DNA from: JAHBXL01 sp038247555
Lineage (GTDB): Bacteria > Planctomycetota > Phycisphaerae > Phycisphaerales > UBA1924
Length of the DNA: 40,731 nucleotides
Direction of reading: 5' to 3'
NCBI GenBank assembly: GCA_038247555.1
Contig: JBBRUT010000017.1
Span: forward strand, 1-40,731
A program made the translations under genes and the position numbers. This document shows positions 1 to 7,967 of this stretch, in pieces (the first letter of the stretch is position 1; each line of letters opens with the position of its first letter). The notes beneath the pieces are model-generated. The model was not told the origin of the DNA. It ran no database searches and saw nothing but the letters and a program-made list of their open reading frames with translations.

Positions 1-153
1 GACGGGGAGAAAGGTGCCACGGCGGGGCGGCGGTGCCAGTGATGTGGGGGGTGGCGAGGGGGATGGAGGTTGGGATGTGCGGGGGATGCGGCGGAGGAGG
101 CGCAGGGGAGGGTTTATTGGGACGAAGGCTGGCCGGATTGATCGGCGTGCCGA

Positions 154-159
154 TAGACT
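154..159 (+). promoter_or_regulatory. -10-like TAGACT before the M16 peptidase
   Basis: TAGACT lies 6 bases before the ATG at 166 and no Shine-Dalgarno sequence is visible. A transcript starting 6-7 bases after this hexamer would be leaderless. I see no good -35 element. The rest of 1-165 is G-rich and holds no gene I can support. Confidence 0.4.
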
Positions 160-165
160 CGGGTT

Positions 166-1440
166 ATGGGAGTGACCTTTCTCGAACACACGCTGGGCAA
201 CGGGCTTCGGATTATCGCGGAGGTGGATGCGGCTGCGCATTCCGCCGCGGCGGGGTACTTTGTGAGGACGGGGGCAAGGGATGAGGATTCCGGGGTGATG
301 GGGGTGAGCCACTTCCTTGAGCACATGATGTTCAAGGGAACGGCGAAGCGGACGACGGACCAGATCAACGCTGGGTTTGACCGGATTGGCGCGAGGAACA
401 ACGCGTACACGAGTCACGAGATGACGTGCTTTCACGCGACGGTGCTGCCGGAGCGGCTGCTTGGGGACGATGGGGCGCTTGAGATCATCGGGGACATGAT
501 GCGGCCGGCGCTTCGGGAGTCAGACTTCTCGACTGAGAAGAAGGTGATCTTGGAAGAGATCGCGATGTACCAGGATAACCCGTTCTGGGTGCTGTATGAG
601 CGGGCGGCGGAGGTGCACTATGGCGCGAAGCCCGATGGGGGCGAGGGCGCCGCGACGATGGGCGCGGGGATGCACCCCTTGGGGCACCGGGTGCTTGGCA
701 CGGGGAAGTCGATCACGGATCTGAGTGTCGAGCAGATGCGGGAGTACTTTGCGAACCGGTATTCGGCGGATAACACGGTGGTTGCGCTGGCGGGGAACGT
801 TGACTTTGACGCCGCGGTGAGGCAGATCGAGGCGCAGTCGGGCGGGTGGGAGAAAACGGGCGCGACCCGGACGGTGGGGGCGCTGCCGTATGGGGAGCGC
901 GTGTTTGAGGTACGGAGCGAGAAGGTGAACCGGGCATATGTGCTGATGCTGACGCCCGCGCCGTGCGCGACCGATATGCGGCGATATGCGGCGACGCTGA
1001 TGAGCCAGGCGCTGGGCGGGCCCGACAACAGCCGGCTGCACTGGGCGCTGGTAGAGACGGGGATCGCTGAGAACGCGGAGTCGGGGTTTGACCCGAAGGA
1101 CAACGCGGGGGAACTGCTGGTGTTTGCGTCGGGTGACCCGGAGCGGGTCGATGAGATCTGGAAGATCGTGGAGCGGGAGCTTGAGGGGGCGCGGGAGACG
1201 ATCAGCGATGACGACCTGGCGCGGATCCGCGCGAAGGCGGCGACGGGCGTGGTGCTTGCGGGGGAGCGTCCGAGCGGGCGGATGCAGCGGCTGGGGCGTC
1301 AGTGGATGTATCGCGCGGAGTACACGACGCTCGAGCAGGAGCTGGAGCGGATCAACGCGGTGACGCTTGCGGATGTGCGGCGGGTGCTGGAGCAGTTCCC
1401 GCTTCGGCCGCGAACGGTGGGGCGGCTGCTGCCGGCGTGA
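166..1440 (+). CDS. M16 family zinc metallopeptidase
   Basis: This 424-residue protein belongs to the insulinase/pitrilysin (M16) family of zinc peptidases related to mitochondrial processing peptidase. The inverted zinc motif HxxEH is seen as H49-F-L-E52-H53. The distal zinc-binding glutamate expected about 76 residues later is E130, in the segment VILEEIAMYQD. The N-terminal half therefore looks catalytically complete. The C-terminal half (about 215-424) is the usual non-catalytic M16 repeat. The length matches single-gene bacterial M16B peptidases of about 420 residues. No signal peptide is obvious, so a cytoplasmic location is likely; the substrate is unknown. The start at 166 is supported by the family N-terminus (a short strand, then GNGLRI) and by a -10-like hexamer just upstream. 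The next gene converges on it, 13 bases away. Confidence 0.93.
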   Translation: MGVTFLEHTLGNGLRIIAEVDAAAHSAAAGYFVRTGARDEDSGVMGVSHFLEHMMFKGTAKRTTDQINAGFDRIGARNNAYTSHEMTCFHATVLPERLLGDDGALEIIGDMMRPALRESDFSTEKKVILEEIAMYQDNPFWVLYERAAEVHYGAKPDGGEGAATMGAGMHPLGHRVLGTGKSITDLSVEQMREYFANRYSADNTVVALAGNVDFDAAVRQIEAQSGGWEKTGATRTVGALPYGERVFEVRSEKVNRAYVLMLTPAPCATDMRRYAATLMSQALGGPDNSRLHWALVETGIAENAESGFDPKDNAGELLVFASGDPERVDEIWKIVERELEGARETISDDDLARIRAKAATGVVLAGERPSGRMQRLGRQWMYRAEYTTLEQELERINAVTLADVRRVLEQFPLRPRTVGRLLPA

Positions 1441-1453
1441 GCCTGGGTGAGGA

Positions 1454-2968
1454 TCAGGCGGCGGCGGGGATGGTGGGGGCGTAGACGCGGATGGTGTTTC
1501 GTCCGGCCTTCTGGGCTGCGCGGACGGCCTGCACGATGATGGCCATGAGCGCACCCGCTTCGTCGAAGCGTTCGAGGGTGGAGGCGTCGGCGACGGCGAG
1601 GCCGATGCTGACGGAGGTAGAGACGGTGGGGGCCGCGCCGTAGGGGGCGGTGACGAGCTTGATGGGGTCGGCGGCGACGGCGATGCGGGCGTGCTCGCAG
1701 GCGCGGACAGCGTCGGCGCGGGTCGTGCGGGGCATGATGACGGCGACCTGGGAGTCTGCGTATCTGGCGACGAGGGTGCCCGGGGTTTTGAGGGCGCGGT
1801 CGATGCGCCCGGCGACGACGACCATGATGTTGTCGCCGGCGTCGCGGCTGATTTCCTCGGTGATCTGCGCGAGGTTGTCGATCTCGATGATCGCGACGGC
1901 GAGCGAGGATTGGGCGGCCTTGGCCTGCTCGAACGCGGCGACGACGGTCTGGTCGAAGCGCATGCGGCTGGCGAGGCCGGTCAGTTCATCGGTGACGCCG
2001 GTGTCCTCAAACTCGAACTGCGCGGGGTCCTGCTGGGCGGAGTCGTCGGTCGGGAGGTCGATTGCGGCGAGCTGCTCGCGGGCGACGCGGATGATTTGCT
2101 CGGTATCGATGGCGGGGCCGGAGGGAACGGCGAGGTATCGCGCGACTTCCCTGGCACTGACGGTGATGAGCTTGAGGACTTCATCGGCCGCGTCCTCGCT
2201 GAGGGCGAACCACTGGTCGGCCTTGTCATAGAAGCGGCGAAGGACAGGGGCGGCATCGGTGGCTGTGAGCAGCTCGGCGGCGATGTTGCCCAGGCCGACT
2301 GCGCGGCAGATGGCGGAGAACTCGCTTGGCGCGGCGGTGGGTTTCTCGTGATACTTGATGGGCATGACGAGCTCATCGGGGAGCTTCCATCGCTGGGCCA
2401 GGAGCGCGCCGAGATCGGCATGCTGGACATGGTGGGCGTCGAGCTCGAGCTTGGCGACAAGGCGGTGGTCGGATCCGGCGGAGGCGATGGTGTGGTCGTA
2501 TTCGCAACCCAGGGCCTGGTGGAGGGCGATCATGCCGACATCCTGCAGGAGGCCGCCGAGGAAGCACTCTTCCTGGTTGCCGATGCCGGCCTTGGCGGCG
2601 ATCTGCTTGGCGGCGACGCCGGTGTAGAGGGCGCGGCGCCAGTAGGAGGGCATGTCGAGGCCGTCGGGGTCGCACTCTTTGATCGCGCTCACGAGCGAGA
2701 AGCCCAGGGCGAGGGTCTTGACGGCGGAGAGGCCGAGCATGACGATCGCCTGGTTGATGTTGCTGCACTTCTTGCGGAGGCCGAAGAGGCTGGAGTTGAC
2801 GGTGCGGAGGACTTTGGCGGCGAGGGCCTGATCGTTCTGGATGGTGTCGGCGAGCTCTTTGAAGGAGACGGTGTCCTGCTGGGTGAGCTCGATGACTCGC
2901 ACAGCGACAGCGGGCAGGCTGGGAAGCCTGTCGCAGCGAAGGACTTTGTCGAGGACATCGGGGTTCAT
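1454..2968 (-). CDS. HDOD domain protein with degenerate GGDEF domain
   Basis: This 504-residue protein begins with an HDOD domain (about residues 10-215, starting LPSLPAVAVRVIELTQ), a fold related to HD phosphohydrolases but usually non-catalytic and found in signalling proteins. A linker region follows (about 216-320), then a GGDEF-type domain (about 325-495). The domain opens with DELTGLASR, as active diguanylate cyclases do. At the signature position, however, the sequence is RYADSQVAV (residues 402-410), so GGDEF is replaced by ADSQ. The enzyme is therefore probably unable to make cyclic di-GMP, and the domain may bind a nucleotide or partner instead. No membrane segment is seen. It faces away from recO, with 134 bases downstream of recO before its start. 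I cannot tell which process it controls. Confidence 0.85.
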   Translation of the reverse strand: MNPDVLDKVLRCDRLPSLPAVAVRVIELTQQDTVSFKELADTIQNDQALAAKVLRTVNSSLFGLRKKCSNINQAIVMLGLSAVKTLALGFSLVSAIKECDPDGLDMPSYWRRALYTGVAAKQIAAKAGIGNQEECFLGGLLQDVGMIALHQALGCEYDHTIASAGSDHRLVAKLELDAHHVQHADLGALLAQRWKLPDELVMPIKYHEKPTAAPSEFSAICRAVGLGNIAAELLTATDAAPVLRRFYDKADQWFALSEDAADEVLKLITVSAREVARYLAVPSGPAIDTEQIIRVAREQLAAIDLPTDDSAQQDPAQFEFEDTGVTDELTGLASRMRFDQTVVAAFEQAKAAQSSLAVAIIEIDNLAQITEEISRDAGDNIMVVVAGRIDRALKTPGTLVARYADSQVAVIMPRTTRADAVRACEHARIAVAADPIKLVTAPYGAAPTVSTSVSIGLAVADASTLERFDEAGALMAIIVQAVRAAQKAGRNTIRVYAPTIPAAA

Positions 2969-3102
2969 GCGGGTCGCCGATCAGGGTGACGCGACGGCGG
3001 TGGCGCGGCGCGGTTCCTCCACGATGACATCGAATCGTCAGTTCCGCCGTCACACTTCACCCCGGCGGCAGTATCGGACGGCGCGGGGAGGGGTTCTCGG
3101 AC

Positions 3103-3864
3103 TCAGCGGGAGGGGCGCTCACCGGGAATTCGTCCAAGCACGAGGGATTGGGTCGGGGGTTCCTCGCCGAGGATGTGGCGGATGTAGGCACCCAGGAGGC
3201 GCGCGCCGCGCTGGACAGCGAGGGGAGAGGAAGCGTCGTCGCTGGCGGTGGCGGGTTCCGATGCGGAGGCGATGCGGCGGAGGACTTCGACGGTTTCGCG
3301 GCGGACGAGCCACGCGCTCTCGCCGGGGTTGGCCGAGTCGGGGTCATCGGCGATGCCGCCGAGGAGGGGATCAAAGCGGTATGTGCGCGGGGAAGATTGC
3401 TGGGAAGGGTCGCCGAGGGTCGGACGGAAACCGCCCTCGCGCAAAACCGCCCACTGGAAGGTGATCACACTGAGGGGGATATCGGAATCGAGGTGGCGTA
3501 GGGCAAAGAGGAGCGCACCGTGAAGCGCCGGGTGGGCATCGTGGTCGCGGACGAAGCGCTGGATGAGGTCGGCGAAATACATTCCGGCGTTGAAGGCGGT
3601 GAGGGCGCGGCGGAGGGCGGGGAAGGTTTCGCGGAGGTCCCACTCGGTGAGGAGGGCGAGCTCGGAGGAGGGGCGGAAGATGAGCCCGGCTTCGGCGCGG
3701 GTGAGCATCTCGACTCCGCCGGAGTAGGGCGACTTGGGTCGGCGGGAACCTTTAGCCAGGGCGCGGACGAGGCCGCGGTCGCGCGTGAAGAGCGTGACGG
3801 TCTGGCTGGTCTCGGACCAGTCCCAGTGGCGGATGCAGACGGCGTCATCATGAACGGCGGGCAC
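3103..3864 (-). CDS. recO: DNA repair protein RecO
   Basis: The product is RecO, the recombination mediator that acts with RecR to load RecA at gaps. The N-terminal OB-fold region shows the typical pattern: a short strand, then TVTLFTRDRGLVRALAKGSRRPKS, here spanning roughly residues 20-45. The helical C-terminal region includes a leucine-rich segment near ALLFALRHLD. I see no CxxC zinc-finger cysteines of the kind found in some RecO proteins. The frame stays open to 3918, which would overlap the divergent fabZ-like start. I prefer the GTG at 3864 because it gives 253 residues, close to normal RecO length, and has TACCAT 6 bases upstream. Confidence 0.8.
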   Translation of the reverse strand: MPAVHDDAVCIRHWDWSETSQTVTLFTRDRGLVRALAKGSRRPKSPYSGGVEMLTRAEAGLIFRPSSELALLTEWDLRETFPALRRALTAFNAGMYFADLIQRFVRDHDAHPALHGALLFALRHLDSDIPLSVITFQWAVLREGGFRPTLGDPSQQSSPRTYRFDPLLGGIADDPDSANPGESAWLVRRETVEVLRRIASASEPATASDDASSPLAVQRGARLLGAYIRHILGEEPPTQSLVLGRIPGERPSR

Positions 3865-3870
3865 GGGGCG

Positions 3871-3906
3871 ATGGTACTTGGCCGAAGGCACGGCGGCTGA
3901 TACCGT
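3871..3906. promoter_or_regulatory. Compact divergent promoter region, recO / fabZ-like
   Basis: Only 48 bases separate the chosen recO GTG (3864, minus) from the fabZ-like ATG (3913, plus). For the plus strand, TTGGCC (3878-3883), a 17-base spacer and TACCGT (3901-3906) stand 6 bases before the ATG. For the minus strand, TACCAT (complement of 3871-3876) stands 6 bases before the GTG. Its -35 region is weak. Both transcripts would be leaderless. Confidence 0.45.
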
Positions 3907-3912
3907 CCGTCC

Positions 3913-4329
3913 ATGCACTTTGACCTTGTCGATCGCGTGGTGGAGATTTCGGCGGAGCGGATCGTGACGCTAAAGCAGGTGAGCCGCGCGGAGGAGTATC
4001 TCCAGGATCACTTTCCGGAGTTTCCGGTTCTGCCGGGGGTGTTCATGGTGGAGTCGCTGGTGCAGGCGGCAAGGCGGCTGGTCGAGCAGAACGGTGGACC
4101 GGCGCGGCTTGTGCTGGGCGGGGTGCGTGCTTTGAAGTACGGGTCTTTTGTACGGCCGGGTGAATCCTTGCGGGTGGAGGTCAACTTGCATAAGACCAAT
4201 GCGGACGGGACGTTTGAGTTCAAGGGTGAAGGGACAGTGCTGCGGGGCGTGGGTGGCGATGGCACTGAAATGGGTGAGGCGCCGACCGCGGTTTCCGGGC
4301 GGTTTGTGTTGCGGCCGGTGCGGGTTTGA
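3913..4329 (+). CDS. FabZ-like 3-hydroxyacyl-ACP dehydratase
   Basis: This 138-residue hotdog-fold protein resembles FabZ, which dehydrates 3-hydroxyacyl-ACP in fatty-acid elongation. The catalytic pair is intact: H33 in DHFPEFPVLPG and E47 in FMVES. The 14-residue spacing equals that of classical FabZ. The length is also normal. It opens a three-gene set on the same strand with a long acyl carrier protein (83 bases later) and a second FabZ-like gene. No ketosynthase or reductase is present nearby, so the set may serve a specialised acyl chain rather than bulk synthesis; that is inference. The start has a -10-like hexamer 6 bases upstream and no Shine-Dalgarno sequence. Confidence 0.85.
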   Translation: MHFDLVDRVVEISAERIVTLKQVSRAEEYLQDHFPEFPVLPGVFMVESLVQAARRLVEQNGGPARLVLGGVRALKYGSFVRPGESLRVEVNLHKTNADGTFEFKGEGTVLRGVGGDGTEMGEAPTAVSGRFVLRPVRV

Positions 4330-4396
4330 GACGCGGGTATGCATGGCGTGCGGGGACTGTGAGGTAGGGAGCGACGACGGTGCGGGTTTCCGCGGC

Positions 4397-4402
4397 TAAA
4401 CT
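4397..4402 (+). promoter_or_regulatory. -10-like TAAACT before the acyl carrier protein gene
   Basis: TAAACT ends 9 bases before the ATG at 4412, with no Shine-Dalgarno sequence between. A transcript from here would have a leader of only a few bases. The ACP gene may therefore have its own promoter in addition to read-through from the gene before it. Confidence 0.35.
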
Positions 4403-4411
4403 CCCGACCCT

Positions 4412-4798
4412 ATGACACGAGATGAAATCTTCTTAAAGGTTCGGGACGTCTTGGTTGATGCGCTGGCGGTGGATGATGAGGAGGTCACCGAGACCGCTTC
4501 GTTGATCAACGACCTGGGTGCTGAATCGATCGACTTCCTGGACATCGTGTTCAAGCTGGAGCAGTCGTTCGCGATCAAGATCGCTCAGGGTGAACTGTTT
4601 CCGGAGGGCGTGACGCAGGACCCGAAGTTCGTGAAGGACGGGATTGTGACGGCGGATGGGCTGGTGGCGATGAAGGCCAAACTGCCGCACGTTGACTTTT
4701 CAAACTTTGAGAGCGACCCGCGGATTTCGAAGGTTGCATCGGTGTTCACGGTGGCGACGATCGTGAAGTTCATCGAGGGCAAGCTGGCGAAGAGGTGA
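4412..4798 (+). CDS. Acyl carrier protein, long form
   Basis: This 128-residue protein is an acyl carrier protein with an extended C-terminus. The phosphopantetheine site is DLGAESIDFLDI, with S39 as the attachment serine; the usual DSL is changed to ESI. Helix I (MTRDEIFLKVRDVL) and helix II fit the fold. Ordinary ACPs are about 78 residues. Here some 45 extra residues lie between helix II and the final helix, including a segment rich in Phe, Asp and Lys (about 60-105). The gene lies between two FabZ-like dehydratases on the same strand, so its acyl chain is probably passed to both. The specialised lipid product is unknown. Confidence 0.85.
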   Translation: MTRDEIFLKVRDVLVDALAVDDEEVTETASLINDLGAESIDFLDIVFKLEQSFAIKIAQGELFPEGVTQDPKFVKDGIVTADGLVAMKAKLPHVDFSNFESDPRISKVASVFTVATIVKFIEGKLAKR

Positions 4799-4847
4799 AC
4801 GTTGAGGGGCGGGCGGTGAGGGGCTGACGGGCAGCAGGAAGACCGCG

Positions 4848-5381
4848 ATGCGATGGATGTGGATCGACCGCATTGTGGAACTTGTGCCGCGGCAGAAGAT
4901 GGTCGCGATCAAGAACGTTTCGCTTGCTGAAGAGCATCTGCACGATCACTTTGCGGCCGACGCGAAGCGTGGTCTGGCGGCGTTGCCGATCATGCCGGCG
5001 AGCCTGATCCTGGAAGGGACGGCGCAGACGGCGGGGATTCTGGTCGGTCATGCCGAGGAGTTCCGGGAGAAGGTGATCCTGGCGAAGATCAACCGGGCGG
5101 AGATCCACCGTGAGGCGACTCCGGGAACGACGCTGCGATATACGGCAACGATCGAGCGGATGGATGGGGCGGGCGCGAGCACGAAGTGCGTGATCGAGCT
5201 CTTTGACTTTGCGGCCGCGGCTGGCTTCGTGGAGATCGGGCAGGTGGAGATGATGTTCAGCCACCTCGATCAGAACATGGGCGGGGCGGGGAAGACGGGC
5301 GAGGCGTTCCCGGAGCACAACTTTGTGTTCGGCGAGGGCTTCAAGACGCTGCTGCGGACGAGCGGCATCGCGGTGCCGTGA
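4848..5381 (+). CDS. Second FabZ-like dehydratase (hotdog fold) with insertion
   Basis: This 177-residue hotdog protein is paralogous to the dehydratase at 3913. It shares the opening (WIDRIVEL, then KMVAIKNVSLAEEHL). The catalytic histidine is H34 in HDHF and the acidic residue is E56 in LILEG. They are 22 residues apart instead of 14, because about eight residues (around AADAKRGLAAL) are inserted between them. The C-terminus is also about 30 residues longer than FabZ. Activity is likely but the changed spacing may alter the active-site tunnel. It starts 49 bases after the ACP gene, with a weak AGGAAG about 8 bases upstream, so co-transcription with the ACP gene is likely. Confidence 0.78.
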   Translation: MRWMWIDRIVELVPRQKMVAIKNVSLAEEHLHDHFAADAKRGLAALPIMPASLILEGTAQTAGILVGHAEEFREKVILAKINRAEIHREATPGTTLRYTATIERMDGAGASTKCVIELFDFAAAAGFVEIGQVEMMFSHLDQNMGGAGKTGEAFPEHNFVFGEGFKTLLRTSGIAVP

Positions 5382-5395
5382 ATTCAAGGCAGGCG

Positions 5396-5434
5396 CGCAG
5401 AGAACGCAGAGGTGGCGCAGAGGACGCAGAGGCG
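5396..5434 (+). repeat. CGCAGAG-type short-period repeat
   Basis: Four imperfect copies of a CGCAGAG core, spaced 9-11 bases apart, lie just after the second FabZ-like gene. A near-identical block lies at 9111-9150 and a related CGCAGAT block at 27461-27491. They look like members of one dispersed intergenic repeat family. Confidence 0.6.
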
Positions 5435-5511
5435 GGCGATCAGGGGTCGCTGGTTGCGGCGCGTGCGTCCTGATCCAGCGAACATCGGATTTCCTTTACG
5501 CGAGCGATTGA

Positions 5512-5868
5512 TCACGCCGTCATGTTCTGATATGCCACGAAGCCAAGCTGTGTGAGCGAGAGGACAGAAGGGATCGCGGAGATGGCGATCGCCCATTCGG
5601 CGACGCGCTTCGCGGTTGCGAGGCGGACGCGGCCGACGTGCTCGCAGATCGAGATGACGAGAATCGAGGTGGCCATCTTGAAGGCGATGAGCCCCCAGAA
5701 GCCGCCGGAGTCGATGATCCGTGCCGCGAGACCGTTGACCTCGACGCCGCCAAAGTGGTGGAGCATGGTGTTCGTCAGCACGAGGTCGAGCACGCAGACG
5801 AGCAGGTACCAGCAGTAGTGATCGGGGAAGAGGACGTGGTTGCCGCGGGCTGCGGCGGAGAGGGTCAT
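5512..5868 (-). CDS. Small three-helix membrane protein (DUF5658-like)
   Basis: The 118-residue product is hydrophobic, with three predicted membrane helices: about residues 14-32 (YCWYLLVCVLDLVLT), 52-70 (GFWGLIAFKMATSILVIS) and 85-108 (near the end). The arrangement, with polar residues in helix I and an NG motif before helix II, resembles the DUF5658 family of bacterial membrane proteins, but I assign this only tentatively. The frame is open much further upstream, into aroDE. The start at 5868 is chosen because the membrane domain begins there and an AGGGAG Shine-Dalgarno sequence stands 6 bases before the ATG. It lies 121 bases downstream of aroDE on the same strand. The function is unknown. 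Confidence 0.65.
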   Translation of the reverse strand: MTLSAAARGNHVLFPDHYCWYLLVCVLDLVLTNTMLHHFGGVEVNGLAARIIDSGGFWGLIAFKMATSILVISICEHVGRVRLATAKRVAEWAIAISAIPSVLSLTQLGFVAYQNMTA

Positions 5869-5989
5869 CGGAGGCTCCCTTCGAGATGGAAGCGGCGAGT
5901 ACGATCTGGCGTACGGTGCGAACACAGGATGATGTGCCGCCAAGCGATTCGCCTGCTGCGGATGACCGGTTGCAATCGGGATTGCGCGC

Positions 5990-7867
5990 CTATTTGCCGC
6001 CGAGGGAATCTCGGCAGATGCGGTCAAACAGGCGGAGGGGCGCCTGGCGGCCTGTCCATGCGGTGAACTGCGTGCCTGCCTGCGCGACGAACATGCCCAG
6101 GCCGTCGATGAGTGTGAGGCCGAGATCGTCGGCCGCGGCGAGCAGGGGCGTGCGCAGCGGGTTGTACACCGTGTCGAAGACGACAGGCTCAAGCGTGCGG
6201 CCGCTTGCGCGCTCGCGGTGTGCGGTAGTCCACTCCCGCAGCAACGCGGGTTCGACTGCGCAGGCCTTGGGCGCCGGGCCGCCGGTCATGCCCTGGGGTG
6301 TGCAGTTCACCACGGCATCGGGGTTGAGCGACGGGAGATCGGCGAGCTGCGCTGCGGAGATGCGCGAGCGTGCGGCATCATCGGGCAGGCGTGAGCGGAG
6401 GTCATCGACGAGGGCGTCGGCGTTGTCGCGGGTGCGGTTGAAGATGATGACGCTTGCGCCTTCGAGCAGGAGGCCCGCGGCGATGGCTCGCGCGACGCCG
6501 CCGGCGCCGATGAGGGCGATGGTGCGGCCGGGGAGTTGCTCGAGCGCTTGCGCAAGGCAGCCCGCCGCGGCGGGCGCATCGGTGTTGAGGATGCGGGCCG
6601 CGCTGTAGCTACCGCCGCCGGTTTCGCCGGGCCTGCGATCCACGACTAATGTGTTTGCGGCGGAGGCAAGCTCGCTGAGCGCATCGATCGACCAGCGGGT
6701 ATCGCCCGCGGCGATGCGTTCGCGCGCGAAGCGGATGAGGTGCTGCTTGTGGGGAACGGTGACAGAACAACCGGCAAAGTCGAGGCGGGGATGTTCGATC
6801 AGCGCATCGACGGTGGCTTTGAAGTGTTCGTATTCGGGACCGACGGGGAGCGGGAGGTAGACGGCGTTGCAGGGATCGGCGTCGGTGTTGTCCCAGGAGT
6901 CGGCGGCGTAGGCCTCGAAGCCGGCGTTGTGGATGACAGGAGAGAGGGAGTGCTCGATGGGCCAGCCGATGACTCCCAGCACGCGGGTGCGTTTGTTGAT
7001 GGAGCGGAAGCGGTAGACGTCGAGGAGGTCGCGGATGGTGAGCTGGCCGGGAGCGGTGGCCGCGCCGGGGCGGAGGGAGGCGAAGGTGAGGAAGCCGCCA
7101 AACTTGCGGGCGAGCACACGTGACATGAGGCCGAAGCGACCCATGGCGAGGGCGATGAGTGGCTTGCCCGCGGCGTTATCGACAAGCAGATCGAAGAGCT
7201 CGAGGTTGTCGCGCACGGAGCGGGCGGTGATGACGACTTTGGCGATCCGCGCGGCGGGCTGATGGGCGATGGCCTCGATGCGGCGAAGAAGGTCCGCCGG
7301 CCGGCCGGTGAAGTCGTGGAAGGAGAGGATCAGGCCGGTTGAGAGGAGCCTGCGCTGCGCGGGGTGATCGACCGCAAGGTCGACCTTCTGGCGGATGTTG
7401 GCGCTGCGGGTGTAGGTGGCGAGCTCGACATCGATGTACCTGGGTGGGTGCCACCCTCCCCCACCTCCCCTTGCCGCCGCCGTTCCTCCTCCACTCCCAC
7501 CCGGTTCTCCACTGCCTTCGTCAGTTTGCCGCGTGGATCGCCCGGTGTCATCGCCGGCGTTGCCGAGCCGCTCGTAGAGGGAGATGCGAGCGGAATCATC
7601 GCCGTCGTAGCCCGCGTCCTTGTCGGTGCCGGCTTCGGAGGCTGCGCGGCAGGTGACGATGCAGGGGAGAGGGGAGTCGCGGATGAGGCGCAGGATGGCG
7701 CGGACCTCGCGGTCGTCGAGCTGGCCTTCAGATGATTGTGAACCGGAGAAGAAGGAGTCGATGCGGAACTCGACGATGTCCGCGCCGGCATCGCGCGCCT
7801 CGGCGGCATCGCGGAGAGCGGTGGGCTCATCCTCGACCATGATCGGCACGCACAGGAGTGTGGCCAT
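5990..7867 (-). CDS. aroDE: Bifunctional 3-dehydroquinate dehydratase / shikimate dehydrogenase
   Basis: This 625-residue protein fuses two consecutive shikimate-pathway enzymes. Residues 1-285 are a type I dehydroquinase: E33 (VEFRID), H184 (LSFHDF) and the Schiff-base lysine K210 (RIAKVV) are all present. Residues 295-625 are NADP-dependent shikimate dehydrogenase: HSLSP substrate loop, catalytic K374 (VPHKQ), D430 (LNTD) and the NADP loop GAGGVAR at 454-460. It should convert 3-dehydroquinate to shikimate in the cytoplasm. Residues about 101-145 are a Gly/Ser/Thr-rich low-complexity insert inside the dehydroquinase barrel. The same domain order is known from plants and chlamydiae. The start has TACCCT 7 bases upstream and no Shine-Dalgarno sequence. 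Confidence 0.93.
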   Translation of the reverse strand: MATLLCVPIMVEDEPTALRDAAEARDAGADIVEFRIDSFFSGSQSSEGQLDDREVRAILRLIRDSPLPCIVTCRAASEAGTDKDAGYDGDDSARISLYERLGNAGDDTGRSTRQTDEGSGEPGGSGGGTAAARGGGGGWHPPRYIDVELATYTRSANIRQKVDLAVDHPAQRRLLSTGLILSFHDFTGRPADLLRRIEAIAHQPAARIAKVVITARSVRDNLELFDLLVDNAAGKPLIALAMGRFGLMSRVLARKFGGFLTFASLRPGAATAPGQLTIRDLLDVYRFRSINKRTRVLGVIGWPIEHSLSPVIHNAGFEAYAADSWDNTDADPCNAVYLPLPVGPEYEHFKATVDALIEHPRLDFAGCSVTVPHKQHLIRFARERIAAGDTRWSIDALSELASAANTLVVDRRPGETGGGSYSAARILNTDAPAAAGCLAQALEQLPGRTIALIGAGGVARAIAAGLLLEGASVIIFNRTRDNADALVDDLRSRLPDDAARSRISAAQLADLPSLNPDAVVNCTPQGMTGGPAPKACAVEPALLREWTTAHRERASGRTLEPVVFDTVYNPLRTPLLAAADDLGLTLIDGLGMFVAQAGTQFTAWTGRQAPLRLFDRICRDSLGGK

Positions 7868-7874
7868 TGGGAGG

Positions 7875-7880
7875 AGGGTA
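7875..7880 (-). promoter_or_regulatory. -10-like TACCCT before aroDE
   Basis: On the minus strand TACCCT ends 7 bases before the aroDE ATG at 7867, with a pyrimidine-rich gap and no Shine-Dalgarno sequence. Confidence 0.3.
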
Positions 7881-7955
7881 GGGGGGAGGAAGGACTGAGG
7901 GCTGAGGAGAGAAGAGACCGGAGCGAGGGGCGATGCCGCCGGACTTGCTCGCCCC

Positions 7956-7961
7956 TACTGT
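7956..7961 (+). promoter_or_regulatory. -10-like TACTGT before the TPR-YggX gene
   Basis: TACTGT ends 6 bases before the ATG at 7968; no Shine-Dalgarno sequence is seen. It fits the leaderless-start pattern of this window. Confidence 0.35.
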
Positions 7962-7967
7962 TGCCGC

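Noticed and set aside
520..1554. Long minus-strand open frame opposite the M16 peptidase
   Set aside because: It is Arg/Pro/His-rich and has no family pattern; it is the reverse of a strongly supported gene in high-G+C DNA.
1691..2989. 432-codon plus-strand frame opposite the HDOD gene
   Set aside because: Glycine- and Asp/Glu-rich reverse reading of a gene with two recognisable domains.
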